From Novosphingobium percolationis (GTDB lineage Bacteria > Pseudomonadota > Alphaproteobacteria > Sphingomonadales > Sphingomonadaceae): a stretch of 64,000 nt of DNA. The DNA lies in contig NZ_JAILYM010000010.1 in assembly GCF_020179425.1 (NCBI RefSeq), positions 33,345 through 97,344 of the forward strand. The letters run 5' to 3'. How positions within the stretch are numbered: position 1 is the stretch's first letter; each line of letters opens with the position of its first letter. Below the pieces are notes generated by a model that saw nothing but the letters and a program-made list of their open reading frames with translations, was not told the DNA's origin and did no database searches. Position numbers and translations under genes: made by a program. Of the stretch, positions 35,491 through 44,276 are shown one piece after another.

Positions 35491-38009
35491 TCCGCTGCCT
35501 GCCGGACCGTGTCCGGCGTGCCGAGGATCTCGGCGGGGTCGACTCCGGCCAGGCGGCAGACCGCATCGAGGGGAGAGAAGCCCTGCCGCAGCAGGCCTTC
35601 GAACGCTGCCACCTCATCGGGCGCGGAAGTGTTGATCCAATAGGAGAAGGGATCCACGACCAGCCGCGCAATGCCGAGCCCCAGCGGGGAGTCGATGAAC
35701 ACCTCGCTATAGTTGGGCTTGGAATTGCGGACCGATTTTAGCAGGTCGAGGACAAACCCCGAATAGTCGAGGATCTTGTTCTCGACGGCGCGGTCATAGG
35801 TCGACCCCTGCAGCAGGAACCTGGTCGCGGCATTTTCGAGGATCACCTGGCCCGTGCCGCCGAACAGCATCAGGTCGTTCATCGACTGCAGCACGATGCC
35901 GAACGAACCGCGATATTTGCGCGCGCGCCGATAGCCCTGGCCGAACGCCTCGGCGAGGCGGCTGAGATCCTGCCCTTCGGTTCGCGTCATGAACTGCGCG
36001 GCCTCGTCGCACAGGACAAAGCGCGGACGATCGCGGGCCGAGAGGTAGAGTTCCTGGGTGACGGCGTTCACCACCACCATGACGATGACGTTGAACAGGT
36101 CTGGCATCGACTTGAGGCGCTCGAGTTCGAGCACGACGAACTCGTCCGAGCGGATGTCGAGGGTGGAGGGGCCGTTGAAGTAATGGCCATAGGCGCCATC
36201 GGAGCCGAAATCGCGAAGATTGAAGGCCAGCTCCCGGGCGACGGGCACGAGATGCTCGACCCGGTCGAGATCGCTGCCGGCATGTGCGGGGTAAGTGCCG
36301 AGCCACTCGCGGACGGAGTCGATCCCATGGTCGGCACGGCCCGTGTCGATCGTCCACTGAACCGCCGATTTCAGCAGGTTCCATTCGGAGGTCGAGACGC
36401 CCTTGCGGGTCGAGGCGTTGGCCATTTCTGCGACGATCGCCACCGCCATGGTGATGGCGGACTGCTTGTCGTCCCCGTCGAGCGCGAGACCCATATCGAA
36501 CGGGTTGAGGACCAGTTGTTCCTCGCCGATATCGATATAGCGGCCCGAACACAGCGTGCAGAGCTTGCGGTAGCTCCCGCCGATGTCGATGATGCGGATG
36601 AGCGCGCCGCACGCGAAATATTGCTGGCACAGATTGTTGAGCAGGAAGCTCTTGCCTGCGCCGGATTCGGCCGAGACGATGAAATTGTAATTGTTGATGC
36701 GCGGGTCGAAGAGATCGAGCGTGATGAGCTGGCCCTTGCGCCCCGTATAGAGCAGCGCCGGCCGGCCGCCGCCCCGGAAGTCGGTCTGGATCGGCGCCAT
36801 CAGGACCGCCGCCTTGACCGGCATCCGGAAGTCGCGCTCGAGCATGCGCAGCGTCGTCCGGTCCGGGTAGAGCCCGAAGGGCAGGCTCATCGCCAGCAGC
36901 GTTGGATTGAGATAGCTCTCCTCCTGCATCGAGAAGGGAAGCGGCTCGCTTTCCCACAAGCGCTTGGCGCGTGCGGCAAGATCGCGGGCATGGGCACGGT
37001 CGCGGCCGAAGACCCAGACTGTCGGGATGACGCGGACGAACTTGGAATTGCCCGCCTCGTCGAGGATCCAGCCTATCTCCTCGATCTGCTTGCCGACCTC
37101 CACCGCGAACGAGCCCGCCGCCTTCTGGGCCGAGAGGATCTGCGCACGCTTGTGGATCTCGAACTGCGAATGATCGAACAGGATGTTGAGTGTGTAGAGG
37201 AACGGCCCGCCGATCTGGTCGCTATCCTCGGCCGAACCGCGCATACCGCCCAGCAAGCGGTTTGCGCGCTCGGCGGTGATGCGCCGTGCCGGCGCCTTGG
37301 GCGTCAGGCAGCGCGCAACCTGGTTGCCAAGGAAGACCTCCTGGCCTTCGAACACCAGGTCGGGACCAGCATCGATGATCTGCTTGGCGAGCGGCGGTGC
37401 GCCTATCGTCTCTCCATCGGCGAACACGCCGGGCGCGGGCTGTGCGACGCCGTTGAAGATGCGCCGGTAGAAGGCGATCATCTCCCCGGGCTCGAGCCGG
37501 CGAATGCCGAGCTTGGCGAGCTGTTCTTCAACCTGGCGGCGCAGGTCCTCGCCAAGCGGTCGCCGGGTCTTGACCGACAGCAAGGTCCGGAAGTTGCGGA
37601 CGGGAATGCCGTGCAGCGCCTTCAGGCCATGGCGACCCCGGCTCAGATATTCGCGGGTCCGCCGCGCGGACGCCTGGATCAGCGGATCGTCGCGGGTCTT
37701 GAGGTCGAGAAAGGCGTCGAGCGCGTCATCGATCAGCGGATCGGCGAAGGTGTGGAGCTGGAGGACCGTGCCATCGGGGAAATGGATGTTGAGCAGGCCC
37801 TGAAGCGCACCCTGGACATGAGCGAACAGGTACGCGGTCGGCACGATCTCCCAGGCATGGCCCCAGCAGTCGTCAATGCACAGGAACGCCTCGGTCTCCG
37901 CGTCCCAGGCGACGAGCGGCAGATAGTCCGAATAGGCGTCGCGGCGCACGGCATTGCGCATCCGCGCGTAAGTGAGTCCGCCACCGCTCTTGGATCCGAG
38001 CGCGGTCAT
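35487..38009 (-). CDS. traC: TraC: VirB4-family ATPase of the type IV secretion system
   Basis: The 840-aa cytoplasmic ATPase powers pilus assembly. Visible motifs: an N-terminal TraC/VirB4 region, Walker A SGAGKSFLLNN (GAGKS at 450-454), Walker B-type RPRFVLCDEAAQF, and a late YRGSFGIVLQS sensor stretch. Length matches F TraC. It overlaps traV upstream and the small membrane gene downstream by 4 bp each. Confidence 0.95.
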   Translation of the reverse strand: MTALGSKSGGGLTYARMRNAVRRDAYSDYLPLVAWDAETEAFLCIDDCWGHAWEIVPTAYLFAHVQGALQGLLNIHFPDGTVLQLHTFADPLIDDALDAFLDLKTRDDPLIQASARRTREYLSRGRHGLKALHGIPVRNFRTLLSVKTRRPLGEDLRRQVEEQLAKLGIRRLEPGEMIAFYRRIFNGVAQPAPGVFADGETIGAPPLAKQIIDAGPDLVFEGQEVFLGNQVARCLTPKAPARRITAERANRLLGGMRGSAEDSDQIGGPFLYTLNILFDHSQFEIHKRAQILSAQKAAGSFAVEVGKQIEEIGWILDEAGNSKFVRVIPTVWVFGRDRAHARDLAARAKRLWESEPLPFSMQEESYLNPTLLAMSLPFGLYPDRTTLRMLERDFRMPVKAAVLMAPIQTDFRGGGRPALLYTGRKGQLITLDLFDPRINNYNFIVSAESGAGKSFLLNNLCQQYFACGALIRIIDIGGSYRKLCTLCSGRYIDIGEEQLVLNPFDMGLALDGDDKQSAITMAVAIVAEMANASTRKGVSTSEWNLLKSAVQWTIDTGRADHGIDSVREWLGTYPAHAGSDLDRVEHLVPVARELAFNLRDFGSDGAYGHYFNGPSTLDIRSDEFVVLELERLKSMPDLFNVIVMVVVNAVTQELYLSARDRPRFVLCDEAAQFMTRTEGQDLSRLAEAFGQGYRRARKYRGSFGIVLQSMNDLMLFGGTGQVILENAATRFLLQGSTYDRAVENKILDYSGFVLDLLKSVRNSKPNYSEVFIDSPLGLGIARLVVDPFSYWINTSAPDEVAAFEGLLRQGFSPLDAVCRLAGVDPAEILGTPDTVRQAAE

Positions 38010-38614
38010 TGCCGCGGCTCCGTCGCGGAGGCGATCGGTGCTTCGGGCGGGTCACTGGCCGCCGCCGGTTCCTGGACCTGGCCGAGGATCGGCGCCTTTG
38101 ACGCATGGCTCGGCGGAGAGACCAACGTGCCCCCGACCACCCAGACCGGCTTGTCGACGATCGAATAGACATAGCGCGGCATATACAGCCGGTCGGGCCG
38201 CTGGCGGTCGGCATAGGGCAGGATCAGGGTCCGGACCGTGCGCGCGGGCTTGAGCATCGGCGTCACCGGCGCCTCGATCAGGCCCTTGAGTTCCTGATAG
38301 ACGCTGTCGCGATAGCTGCCATATGCGCTTGGTGCCGGAGCCCGTCCGCTGCGTGGCGCGCCCGATGTGACGGGCTTTTCGCGCAGCATCTTGCGGTCGT
38401 TGGTGACCGCGGGATCCGACTTCGATGCGACGCCTGCAACCGCATCCTCATAGGCTCGGCTCGGATGGATGCATTGACCGTGATCGTCATTCTTGCACGA
38501 GAATTTCTCGCTATAGGGCGACATGAGCGAACCCATGGTCGCGCAGCCTGAAAGGAGCAGACTGGCTCCGGCGGCAAGCGCAAGCGCTCCGCCGCGCATG
38601 GTATGTTTGGGCAT
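38006..38614 (-). CDS. traV: TraV: outer-membrane lipoprotein of the transfer core complex
   Basis: A ~202-aa lipoprotein: basic N-terminus, hydrophobic helix and lipobox LLLSGC (Cys about 23), then the TraV-type motif FSCKNDDHGQCIHPS. The C-terminal half includes DRLYMPRYVYSIVDKPVWVVG. TraV is the VirB7-like subunit that anchors TraB and TraK. GGAG about 9 bp upstream favours ATG 38614; an ATG at 38650, sharing one base with the traB stop (TGATG), would lengthen it by 12 residues. Confidence 0.88.
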   Translation of the reverse strand: MPKHTMRGGALALAAGASLLLSGCATMGSLMSPYSEKFSCKNDDHGQCIHPSRAYEDAVAGVASKSDPAVTNDRKMLREKPVTSGAPRSGRAPAPSAYGSYRDSVYQELKGLIEAPVTPMLKPARTVRTLILPYADRQRPDRLYMPRYVYSIVDKPVWVVGGTLVSPPSHASKAPILGQVQEPAAASDPPEAPIASATEPRQ

Positions 38615-38649
38615 GGACGGTGCTCCCTGGAAGATGGTCGATCGGCGCA

Positions 38650-39963
38650 TCAGAACTTGGCTCCGACCGAAGGCTTGATCTCGAGGGCCAGGCCCTCCTG
38701 GATGACGACCACGACGTCCTTGGCGGCGCCCACCTCGACAACCGGCCCCGCCTGGCGGGCAAGATCGAGATAGAAGTCCGTGAGCTTGTCCGAGGATCGC
38801 GAGAGTCCGCCGGCGATGCCGGTCTTGGCTGCATCGCCGGCGTCGAGGGTCCGCACGCTGCCGAGCGCCGATGTCGAGACATCGCCGAACGTGCCCTCGA
38901 CCGATTGCGCGATCCCCGCGATCGTGCCGGCGATGAACGAGCGCGCGAGCGTCGCTCCGGCGCGGGTTACGACCTTGCCGGACAGGCCCTTCTTGCCGTC
39001 GGCATCGACGAAGAATCCCTTGATGGGCTGGTCGACCACGGCATGCTCGTCGAAATCGACGCACGAGATCGAGACGAGCTGGATCTCGACCCGCTCCTTG
39101 GCGAGACTGCCGGTCGCATTGCCGATGACGAAGCACCCGGACAGATTGGCCTTCACGTCATTCGGCAGCACGGCGGGGGCCTGGACACGCGCGATGATCG
39201 GTTCGGGATTGCTCGTCGCATCGCGGCTCGCGAGCGCGTCGACCCCGGTCAGCAGCCGCGCCTTCATGAAACCAGGTGGCAAATAGATCGTCCGATTGGC
39301 TTTTTTTGATCGTGCCCCGCCGGCCGCGCCTCCCTCGCCAGCAGCCGTGATCGCGGCGCCGATTGCACCGACCTGGCGCTCGGTTGGCGGCGCTGGTGGA
39401 GCCGGGGGCGCCGCAGGGGCCGCGGGCGGGGGTGGCAGCGACGCGCCATCCGAATTCGCCTCGGGCGGTGCGGGTGGATAGGTAGGCGCCTCCCCAGGCA
39501 AGGCCGGCGGCAATCCCGCGTCGGTGCCATCTGGCAGTGCGTGGCCCGCAGCGCCTCCGCCCGGAACGACCTTGCCTTCCTCGATCGCGGTGACTCGGTC
39601 GCCGAGCAGCGACTGGCCGTCGAGGATCTTCTGCAGGTCCCCCCGCATTTTCACTTCGAGGCTGTCGCCGCGGAGGCCGGCGCCCATGTCCAACTTGGAG
39701 GCCTCGGGCACTGGCGCCAGATCCTTGGTGCCGCTGGAACTCGCCGAGTAGAGGCCATAGCCGACCAGGGCGATCGTCGCCGCGACACTGATCTGCTTTG
39801 CACGCAGCTTCTGGTCGGAGGTGAGGCGCGACCATTGCGCGCGCAGGTCGAGCAGGGCCGGGCGGTCGGTATCAGCCTCGAGGGGTGCATCTGTGGACAC
39901 GCCGCCGAGCGGTTCGGGCTGGGGCGCGGCATTGGTCGCGCCGGGGTCCATTGACGCGGTCAT
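38650..39963 (-). CDS. traB: TraB: VirB10-like scaffold of the transfer core complex
   Basis: This 437-aa protein spans the envelope. A cytoplasmic N-terminus, TM helix (about 57-75), coiled-coil segment, long Pro/Ala-rich spacer (about 150-195) and C-terminal TrbI/VirB10-type beta-barrel domain (TIYLPPGFMKARLLTGVDAL onward) are in the usual order. It overlaps traK by 4 bp. Length is close to F TraB (475 aa). Confidence 0.92.
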   Translation of the reverse strand: MTASMDPGATNAAPQPEPLGGVSTDAPLEADTDRPALLDLRAQWSRLTSDQKLRAKQISVAATIALVGYGLYSASSSGTKDLAPVPEASKLDMGAGLRGDSLEVKMRGDLQKILDGQSLLGDRVTAIEEGKVVPGGGAAGHALPDGTDAGLPPALPGEAPTYPPAPPEANSDGASLPPPPAAPAAPPAPPAPPTERQVGAIGAAITAAGEGGAAGGARSKKANRTIYLPPGFMKARLLTGVDALASRDATSNPEPIIARVQAPAVLPNDVKANLSGCFVIGNATGSLAKERVEIQLVSISCVDFDEHAVVDQPIKGFFVDADGKKGLSGKVVTRAGATLARSFIAGTIAGIAQSVEGTFGDVSTSALGSVRTLDAGDAAKTGIAGGLSRSSDKLTDFYLDLARQAGPVVEVGAAKDVVVVIQEGLALEIKPSVGAKF

Positions 39964-40742
39964 TGGCCGACGCTCCGGCGCACGACGATCAGACGCGCGC
40001 TATCGCCCTGGCCAAGCGCGAGCCGGTCGAGCGTCACGGCGAAAATGTCCGGGCCGAGCGCGCTGTCGAGAAAATTGCGCTCTTCGAGCGCCACCTGATT
40101 GCTCGTGCTCACCAGATACTCGCTGGCCGACAGTCCAGCACCCTCGATATCGAGACGGCGGCGCTCGCTGATCGTGATGCTCGGCAGGTCGGGAAGCGTC
40201 AGCCGTTCGCGGCTCGGAGCGACTTCGGAGAAAGAGGCGGGAACGCGGTCCTGCAGAAGCGCCAGCACGATGCCAACCGCGCGCTCTTCCTCGACCAGCG
40301 GGCCCAGCAGCGCGTCATTGGCCCGTGCCCGCTGGGCGGCGCCTGGCACCAATGTCACCGTCTGGGCCGGCATGTCCGCCGGCTCGGCATAAAGCGGATA
40401 GATCGCGCCGTTGCACGAGACGAAGAATTCGGACGGCGTCGTCACATAGGTCCGGGTTTTCGCGCCGCCCCCTTCGATATTCGGGTCATCGGTCTCGAGC
40501 ACCAGGAACTTGACCCAGGCGTCGGAGCCGCCGCGCTCGACGGCCAGGCCCTTCTCCGCGGAGAATTTGACGTCGTCGATGTCGCCACCGACACACACGA
40601 TATGATTGACGTCACGGTTGGACAGCCGGATGCGGCTGGTCTGGTCGGGCAGGGCCGCGACCGATTGGGCGAGCGCCGGCGCTGTGGCGGTGAATGCCGC
40701 CAGGGCGCAGACAAGCCTCAGGCTTCTACCGAATCTCGGCAC
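39960..40742 (-). CDS. traK: TraK: VirB9-like secretin of the transfer core complex
   Basis: The 260-aa exported protein has a signal peptide (about 1-25, ending ALAQ). Its beta-rich sequence includes SNRDVNHIVCVGGDIDDVKFSAEKGLAV, the TraK N-terminal domain, and a late SEYLVSTSNQVALEERNF. It forms the outer-membrane ring with TraV and TraB. It overlaps traE by 17 bp. Confidence 0.9.
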   Translation of the reverse strand: MPRFGRSLRLVCALAAFTATAPALAQSVAALPDQTSRIRLSNRDVNHIVCVGGDIDDVKFSAEKGLAVERGGSDAWVKFLVLETDDPNIEGGGAKTRTYVTTPSEFFVSCNGAIYPLYAEPADMPAQTVTLVPGAAQRARANDALLGPLVEEERAVGIVLALLQDRVPASFSEVAPSRERLTLPDLPSITISERRRLDIEGAGLSASEYLVSTSNQVALEERNFLDSALGPDIFAVTLDRLALGQGDSARLIVVRRSVGQ

Positions 40743-41361
40743 TGAAATTCTCCTCCTGAAGGGCGGTCAGCCAGAAGCGGCCGTTGTCGATCGCGTAGCG
40801 AATGCGCAGATTTCCGCGGAACTTGCGGATCACGCCGCCGATGACACGGACCTTTTCCACGGGCACGACGATCTCGGTATCGGTGTAGGTCACCGGTTGA
40901 TCGGCCCGGATGTAGGTGGCGATCGAGAGCGTCGGATTGCTGCTCAGCTCGTCGAGCAGCCGGTTCAGGCTGTCGCGCAGGCCATTGAAGGCGCTCGGAT
41001 GGACGAGGCTCAGCAGCTCCTGGAATTGCCGGTCGGCCGAATAGGATGAATAGGTTCCCGCCATGCTGACGATGTTGCGGGTGATGGTGCGCAGATAGGT
41101 CGCCGACGGCTTGTTGCCGGTCACATAAAGGTCACCCCCCGCACCGAAGGGTACGATCACGGTCCGCTGGTTCTGGTTCGACGTGTAGAGGACCGTGCCG
41201 AGTACCGCGGTGATCCCGAACAGGCCGGCGATCGCGAACTTCAACAGGCGATTCTCTTCGAACAGGTTCGCCGAACCCTGCAGATAGCGGTGAAGGTGCC
41301 AGCTTGGCCGCGTGTCACCGATCATGTCGGCAGCGACCTTGCGTCTGAAGGGATGCCCCAT
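40726..41361 (-). CDS. traE: TraE: VirB5/VirB8-position pilus assembly protein
   Basis: A 211-aa inner-membrane protein with one TM helix (LLKFAIAGLFGITAVLGTVLY, about 39-59) and a periplasmic domain containing NIVSMAGTYSSYSADRQFQELLSLVHP, typical of TraE. It takes the VirB8-like place in the F complex. It begins 5 bp after the traL stop. Confidence 0.92.
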   Translation of the reverse strand: MGHPFRRKVAADMIGDTRPSWHLHRYLQGSANLFEENRLLKFAIAGLFGITAVLGTVLYTSNQNQRTVIVPFGAGGDLYVTGNKPSATYLRTITRNIVSMAGTYSSYSADRQFQELLSLVHPSAFNGLRDSLNRLLDELSSNPTLSIATYIRADQPVTYTDTEIVVPVEKVRVIGGVIRKFRGNLRIRYAIDNGRFWLTALQEENFSAEIR

Positions 41362-41366
41362 GCGCT

Positions 41367-41654
41367 CTACTCGAAGAAGCGGGTCTGTGTCGGACCCGGA
41401 TAGTTGCGGAATTTGAGCAGACCCCAGCGCCAGGCGAGGTGCGGGATGAAACCGCGCGGCTTGCTCCGTTTCCAGGGAATGAAGAGGAGAAGGACGCCGA
41501 GGAGCGCCCAGCCGATCATGCCGCCGACAATCACGGCGACGAAGATGGTCGACATGACCACGATGAATTCCTGGGAGTCGAACCAGAGAATCTGGACCGG
41601 CCGGTGCAGGAATTGTGGAAGACGTTCGTCCAACGCCCTTCTCCCTTGCTTCAT
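41367..41654 (-). CDS. traL: TraL: small membrane pilus assembly protein
   Basis: The ~95-aa protein (ATG 41654; a GTG one codon earlier is possible) has the TraL opening LPQFLHRPVQILWFDSQEF, two hydrophobic stretches in about 28-58, and KPRGFIPHLAWRWGLLKF near the end. TraL corresponds to VirB3. It is between traA and traE, as in F. Confidence 0.9.
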   Translation of the reverse strand: MKQGRRALDERLPQFLHRPVQILWFDSQEFIVVMSTIFVAVIVGGMIGWALLGVLLLFIPWKRSKPRGFIPHLAWRWGLLKFRNYPGPTQTRFFE

Positions 41655-41745
41655 CACGCGTCAGCGTGACCTCCGAGGGATGACCACCACCCCCCGTCTC
41701 GGAAGGCGCGACCGCGCCGGCAGCGCCGGCCCGGCACGCCGATGC

Positions 41746-42063
41746 TCAGATCACCATGCCGAAGGTCTGGAGGATGCTGTCCGCCTTGATCAGGCAGACG
41801 GCAGCCACGATCGTCGGAATGCCGATCATGATGTTGCTGAACAGGCGACTGACGCCGAACAGGAAGGCGGCGACGCCCGCTACGAAACCGAGCGGACCCT
41901 TGACCCCCTGGTTCACGACGATGTCGTAGATGTCGTAGCCAAGGTCGCCCGCGGCGGGTGCCGTGAACGCATGGGCAACGGTGGTGCCGACCAGCGCGGC
42001 CAGAAGGACCAGGACGGCCGCGTCGATCGTGCGGAAGGTCCTGCGCGCAAGCAGTTTGAGCAT
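41746..42063 (-). CDS. traA: TraA: F-type pilin precursor
   Basis: A 105-aa prepilin. A long basic-hydrophobic leader (residues 1-31, ending VAHA) would be cleaved to leave a mature pilin of about 74 residues with two hydrophobic segments (GFVAGVAAFLFGVSRLF, IGIPTIVAAVCLI) and a short basic loop, the layout of F pilin. AAGGAG lies 7 bp before ATG 42063. Sequence identity to F TraA is low by eye; the call relies on size, topology and position before traL. Confidence 0.85.
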   Translation of the reverse strand: MLKLLARRTFRTIDAAVLVLLAALVGTTVAHAFTAPAAGDLGYDIYDIVVNQGVKGPLGFVAGVAAFLFGVSRLFSNIMIGIPTIVAAVCLIKADSILQTFGMVI

Positions 42064-42286
42064 TGATGGTCTCCTTGGAAGCGGAGCCGTCCGAACACAT
42101 GCCTGCCGGCACCGATTGAAATCGTTGTCGGCCGACGGCGACACTGGACGGCTCCGGAGGAGCGCGGCCGTCGGCATCCCGGCCCTCGCACCACCCGGCG
42201 CGCGCTCGGTGGAGCGGTCGCGCGGGACGGGGATGAGGCCCGCCAGATCGAGGTCAACGCGGTCGCCTACGGCCGCGAACCTGGTG

Positions 42287-43063
42287 TCAGGGACGCGCAT
42301 CTGCGTGCCCCTGCTTTTGCTCGAGGAACGCCTCGAGTTCGGCCTGTTGAAAGCCGGAGATCAGCTTGCCGTCGACGAACAATGTCGGTGTCCCCGAGAC
42401 ACCCATCTTCTTGACGGTCAACGCGTCCTTGGTGACCTTATCCGCCCCCGCGGCGCATTTGAGCAGTTCGGCGGGGCGCGCACCGGCATAGACTGCTTTG
42501 AAAGCCGCGACCTTGTCGGGCGAACAGAGAATGTGCTCGGCTTTCGCCGCGGCGTCCGGATGGATGCCGCTGACGAAATAGATCAGGCGCTGCACGACCT
42601 CGCCCTCGGCAGCCTTCACCGCCCAGAACCGCTCGAGCGCCTGACAATAAGGACAGTCGGGATCGGTGAACTCGATGATCTTTGGCGCGCCGGCCGGACC
42701 GATGACCAGTGCCTCGTTCGGGTCGATGGCCCCGAGGCGCTTCCGCGCGCTCGCATCCTGCGCCATCGCCGTGACGTTGAGGCCGTTCTTGTCGTAAACC
42801 GCTGCGAACAGCAGGTGCCCGCTCTCCGGCGCGAAATAGATGATGCGCCCGCCTGCGGTCGCCTGATAGATTGGTCCCTTGACGGGCGCTGGCCCGAAAT
42901 CCTCGAAGCTGAGGTTGGTGAAGGTCTGGCGCAATTGACGCTGGGCGTCCGCGGCCGCCGCGGGCAGGGGATCGGTCGCCGATGCAATCGGTGCATCCTG
43001 CGCAAAAGCGGATGTCCCGGCGATCAGCAGCGACGCTGCCAACAGTTCAGCGGCGCGGCGCAT
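42287..43063 (-). CDS. dsbC: DsbC-type periplasmic disulfide isomerase
   Basis: The 258-aa exported protein has a signal peptide (about 1-22), an N-terminal dimerisation-like domain and a thioredoxin domain with C137-P-Y-C140 and the cis-Pro region VSGTPTLFVDGK. It likely folds Cys-rich TraN, TraU and TraH. GGAGG lies 6 bp before ATG 43063. It overlaps the small exported gene upstream by 17 bp and is separated from traA by 223 bp, where a traA promoter may lie. Confidence 0.9.
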   Translation of the reverse strand: MRRAAELLAASLLIAGTSAFAQDAPIASATDPLPAAAADAQRQLRQTFTNLSFEDFGPAPVKGPIYQATAGGRIIYFAPESGHLLFAAVYDKNGLNVTAMAQDASARKRLGAIDPNEALVIGPAGAPKIIEFTDPDCPYCQALERFWAVKAAEGEVVQRLIYFVSGIHPDAAAKAEHILCSPDKVAAFKAVYAGARPAELLKCAAGADKVTKDALTVKKMGVSGTPTLFVDGKLISGFQQAELEAFLEQKQGHADARP

Positions 43064-43349
43064 GCGAAGCCTCCTTCGCGGTGCTGGTGGCGAGCGCGAA
43101 GATCTTCGCGTCTACCGTGAGTGATGCGCCGATCGGGATGACGGACGCCGCCGCCACCCTGTCGACCTGCGTGAGCGGCTGGTGGCGGATCGAGTAGCCC
43201 TGATCGTCCTGAACGATCGCCAGGCGGCCGCGAGCAGCACAGGGATAACCCTCGGCGTCAGGCCGATAATTTTGAGCCTGAGCTTGGGGCGCGAGTAGGC
43301 TGGTCGCCAAGATCGCAACAAGTCCGGTCGATAGGCGTGGAAAGGTCAT
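43047..43349 (-). CDS. Small exported protein at the head of the tra operon
   Basis: A 100-aa product with a signal peptide (ending QAQAQ about residue 26). The mature part (AEGYPCAARGRLAIVQDDQGYSIRH) has one Cys and no recognised domain. GGAGACGTG just upstream of ATG 43349 gives a weak ribosome binding site. As first gene before dsbC it defines the promoter region at 43350 onward. Function unknown. Confidence 0.65.
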   Translation of the reverse strand: MTFPRLSTGLVAILATSLLAPQAQAQNYRPDAEGYPCAARGRLAIVQDDQGYSIRHQPLTQVDRVAAASVIPIGASLTVDAKIFALATSTAKEASHAPRR

Positions 43350-43503
43350 GAGACACGTCTCCTCGTGGCGCGAATCCGCGCTTCGGTTCAGGGTTTGGAA
43401 GGTGCGGATCGAGGGACTGCGGACGTTAGCTAGAGCCGCCCATGACCACCGATCCGGTGTGCCACGAGCAATGCCGATGTCTTGAAATGCCTGCAATAGG
43501 GAG

Positions 43504-43517
43504 GGCACTGAAGTGCC
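43504..43517. promoter_or_regulatory. Palindromic operator-like site, copy 1
   Basis: Perfect inverted repeat GGCACT-GA-AGTGCC. The same 14 bases recur at 43603-43616. It lies 155 bp from the start of the small exported gene that opens the tra operon, a position suited to a repressor or activator site. Confidence 0.6.
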
Positions 43518-43602
43518 GAACCGGCGAAAGAAAGCTTATAAGTCCGCAACTTGAATATTGGAGACCATCACGCGCTCAATTGGACGCTAAATGTACCCGA
43601 GC

Positions 43603-43616
43603 GGCACTGAAGTGCC
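43603..43616. promoter_or_regulatory. Palindromic operator-like site, copy 2
   Basis: Second exact copy of GGCACT-GA-AGTGCC, here extended to an 18-bp palindrome by flanking GC and GC (43601-43618). The centres of the two copies are 99 bp apart, so a looping or cooperative dimeric regulator is possible. Confidence 0.6.
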
Positions 43617-43702
43617 GCTTTGGTCATGGTTGGAGTAGGGTGAAGGCCGACTTTCGCCCCGAAACAGCAGCAAATCGCCATCGGGAAGGGGGTAGCAAGC
43701 GA

Positions 43703-44146
43703 ATGGGCCGAGCAACACGAACCTTCAAACTCCGGCTCTCGCCGGCCGGGATGGATGTGCTCATCGACTCGCACTGCCATCTGATTCGCACGACACGCTG
43801 TCTGCTTGCATGGGGCACTACGCTGCATGTGGCTGTGAACTATCTCGATACGGTCCCTGCGAGTGCAATCGTCGATTCTTTGAATGCCCTCCGAGCGGCA
43901 AAATTGAGCGGATCGGAAGAGCATCACGTCGGTGCGCCGCATCGCCTTTGGGATATTGCTTCTCAGATTGCCGAGCGCGTTCGACGTGCCACGCCGGATC
44001 GTGAAGCGCCCTCCCTTGGAAGCATCTACATTCTCGCGCTCCAGCATCTTGCGCGGGCGGATGGCGCACAGCTCCTGGCTGCCTTCGAGCGCGCACGGCC
44101 GCCCGTGAAGAGACCGCCCATCGTCGATGGCGAGATTGCTCAATGA
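43703..44146 (+). CDS. Hypothetical protein in the regulatory hub
   Basis: The ~147-aa product (ATG 43703, preceded by GGGAAGGGGG) has no domain I recognise. It starts with a basic stretch (MGRATRTFKLRLSPAGMDVLI), then a Cys/His-containing segment (DSHCHLIRTTRC) and a helical C-terminus (GSIYILALQHLARADGAQLLAAFE). The basic N-terminus and position beside palindromes suggest a DNA-binding role, as inference only. An in-frame ATG at 43442 would add 87 residues. Confidence 0.5.
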   Translation: MGRATRTFKLRLSPAGMDVLIDSHCHLIRTTRCLLAWGTTLHVAVNYLDTVPASAIVDSLNALRAAKLSGSEEHHVGAPHRLWDIASQIAERVRRATPDREAPSLGSIYILALQHLARADGAQLLAAFERARPPVKRPPIVDGEIAQ

Positions 44147-44276
44147 TTTCAGAAAGCTGGCAGCCAATGCTTGGCCAAATTGGCGGCGGTTCCGTTTGAC
44201 AGTGGTGGTATGCACACCTAGCAATAGGGCCCGGAATGGCCTTGGCGGGCGGTATCTCCCGTAAGGAGACGCGGAA

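Larger units (their letters stand above)
43350..43702. other. Divergent control region between the tra operon and the regulators
   Basis: It separates the minus-strand tra operon from a plus-strand gene and holds two identical 14-bp palindromes, listed separately. A reading frame from 43442 is open through it in phase with the 43703 gene, but that part shows no domain. I cannot place promoters with confidence. Confidence 0.5.

Noticed and set aside
36183..38168. Long plus-strand reading frame opposite traC
   Set aside because: Antisense shadow of a gene with clear ATPase motifs; high GC third positions keep the opposite strand open. No recognisable domain or ribosome binding site.
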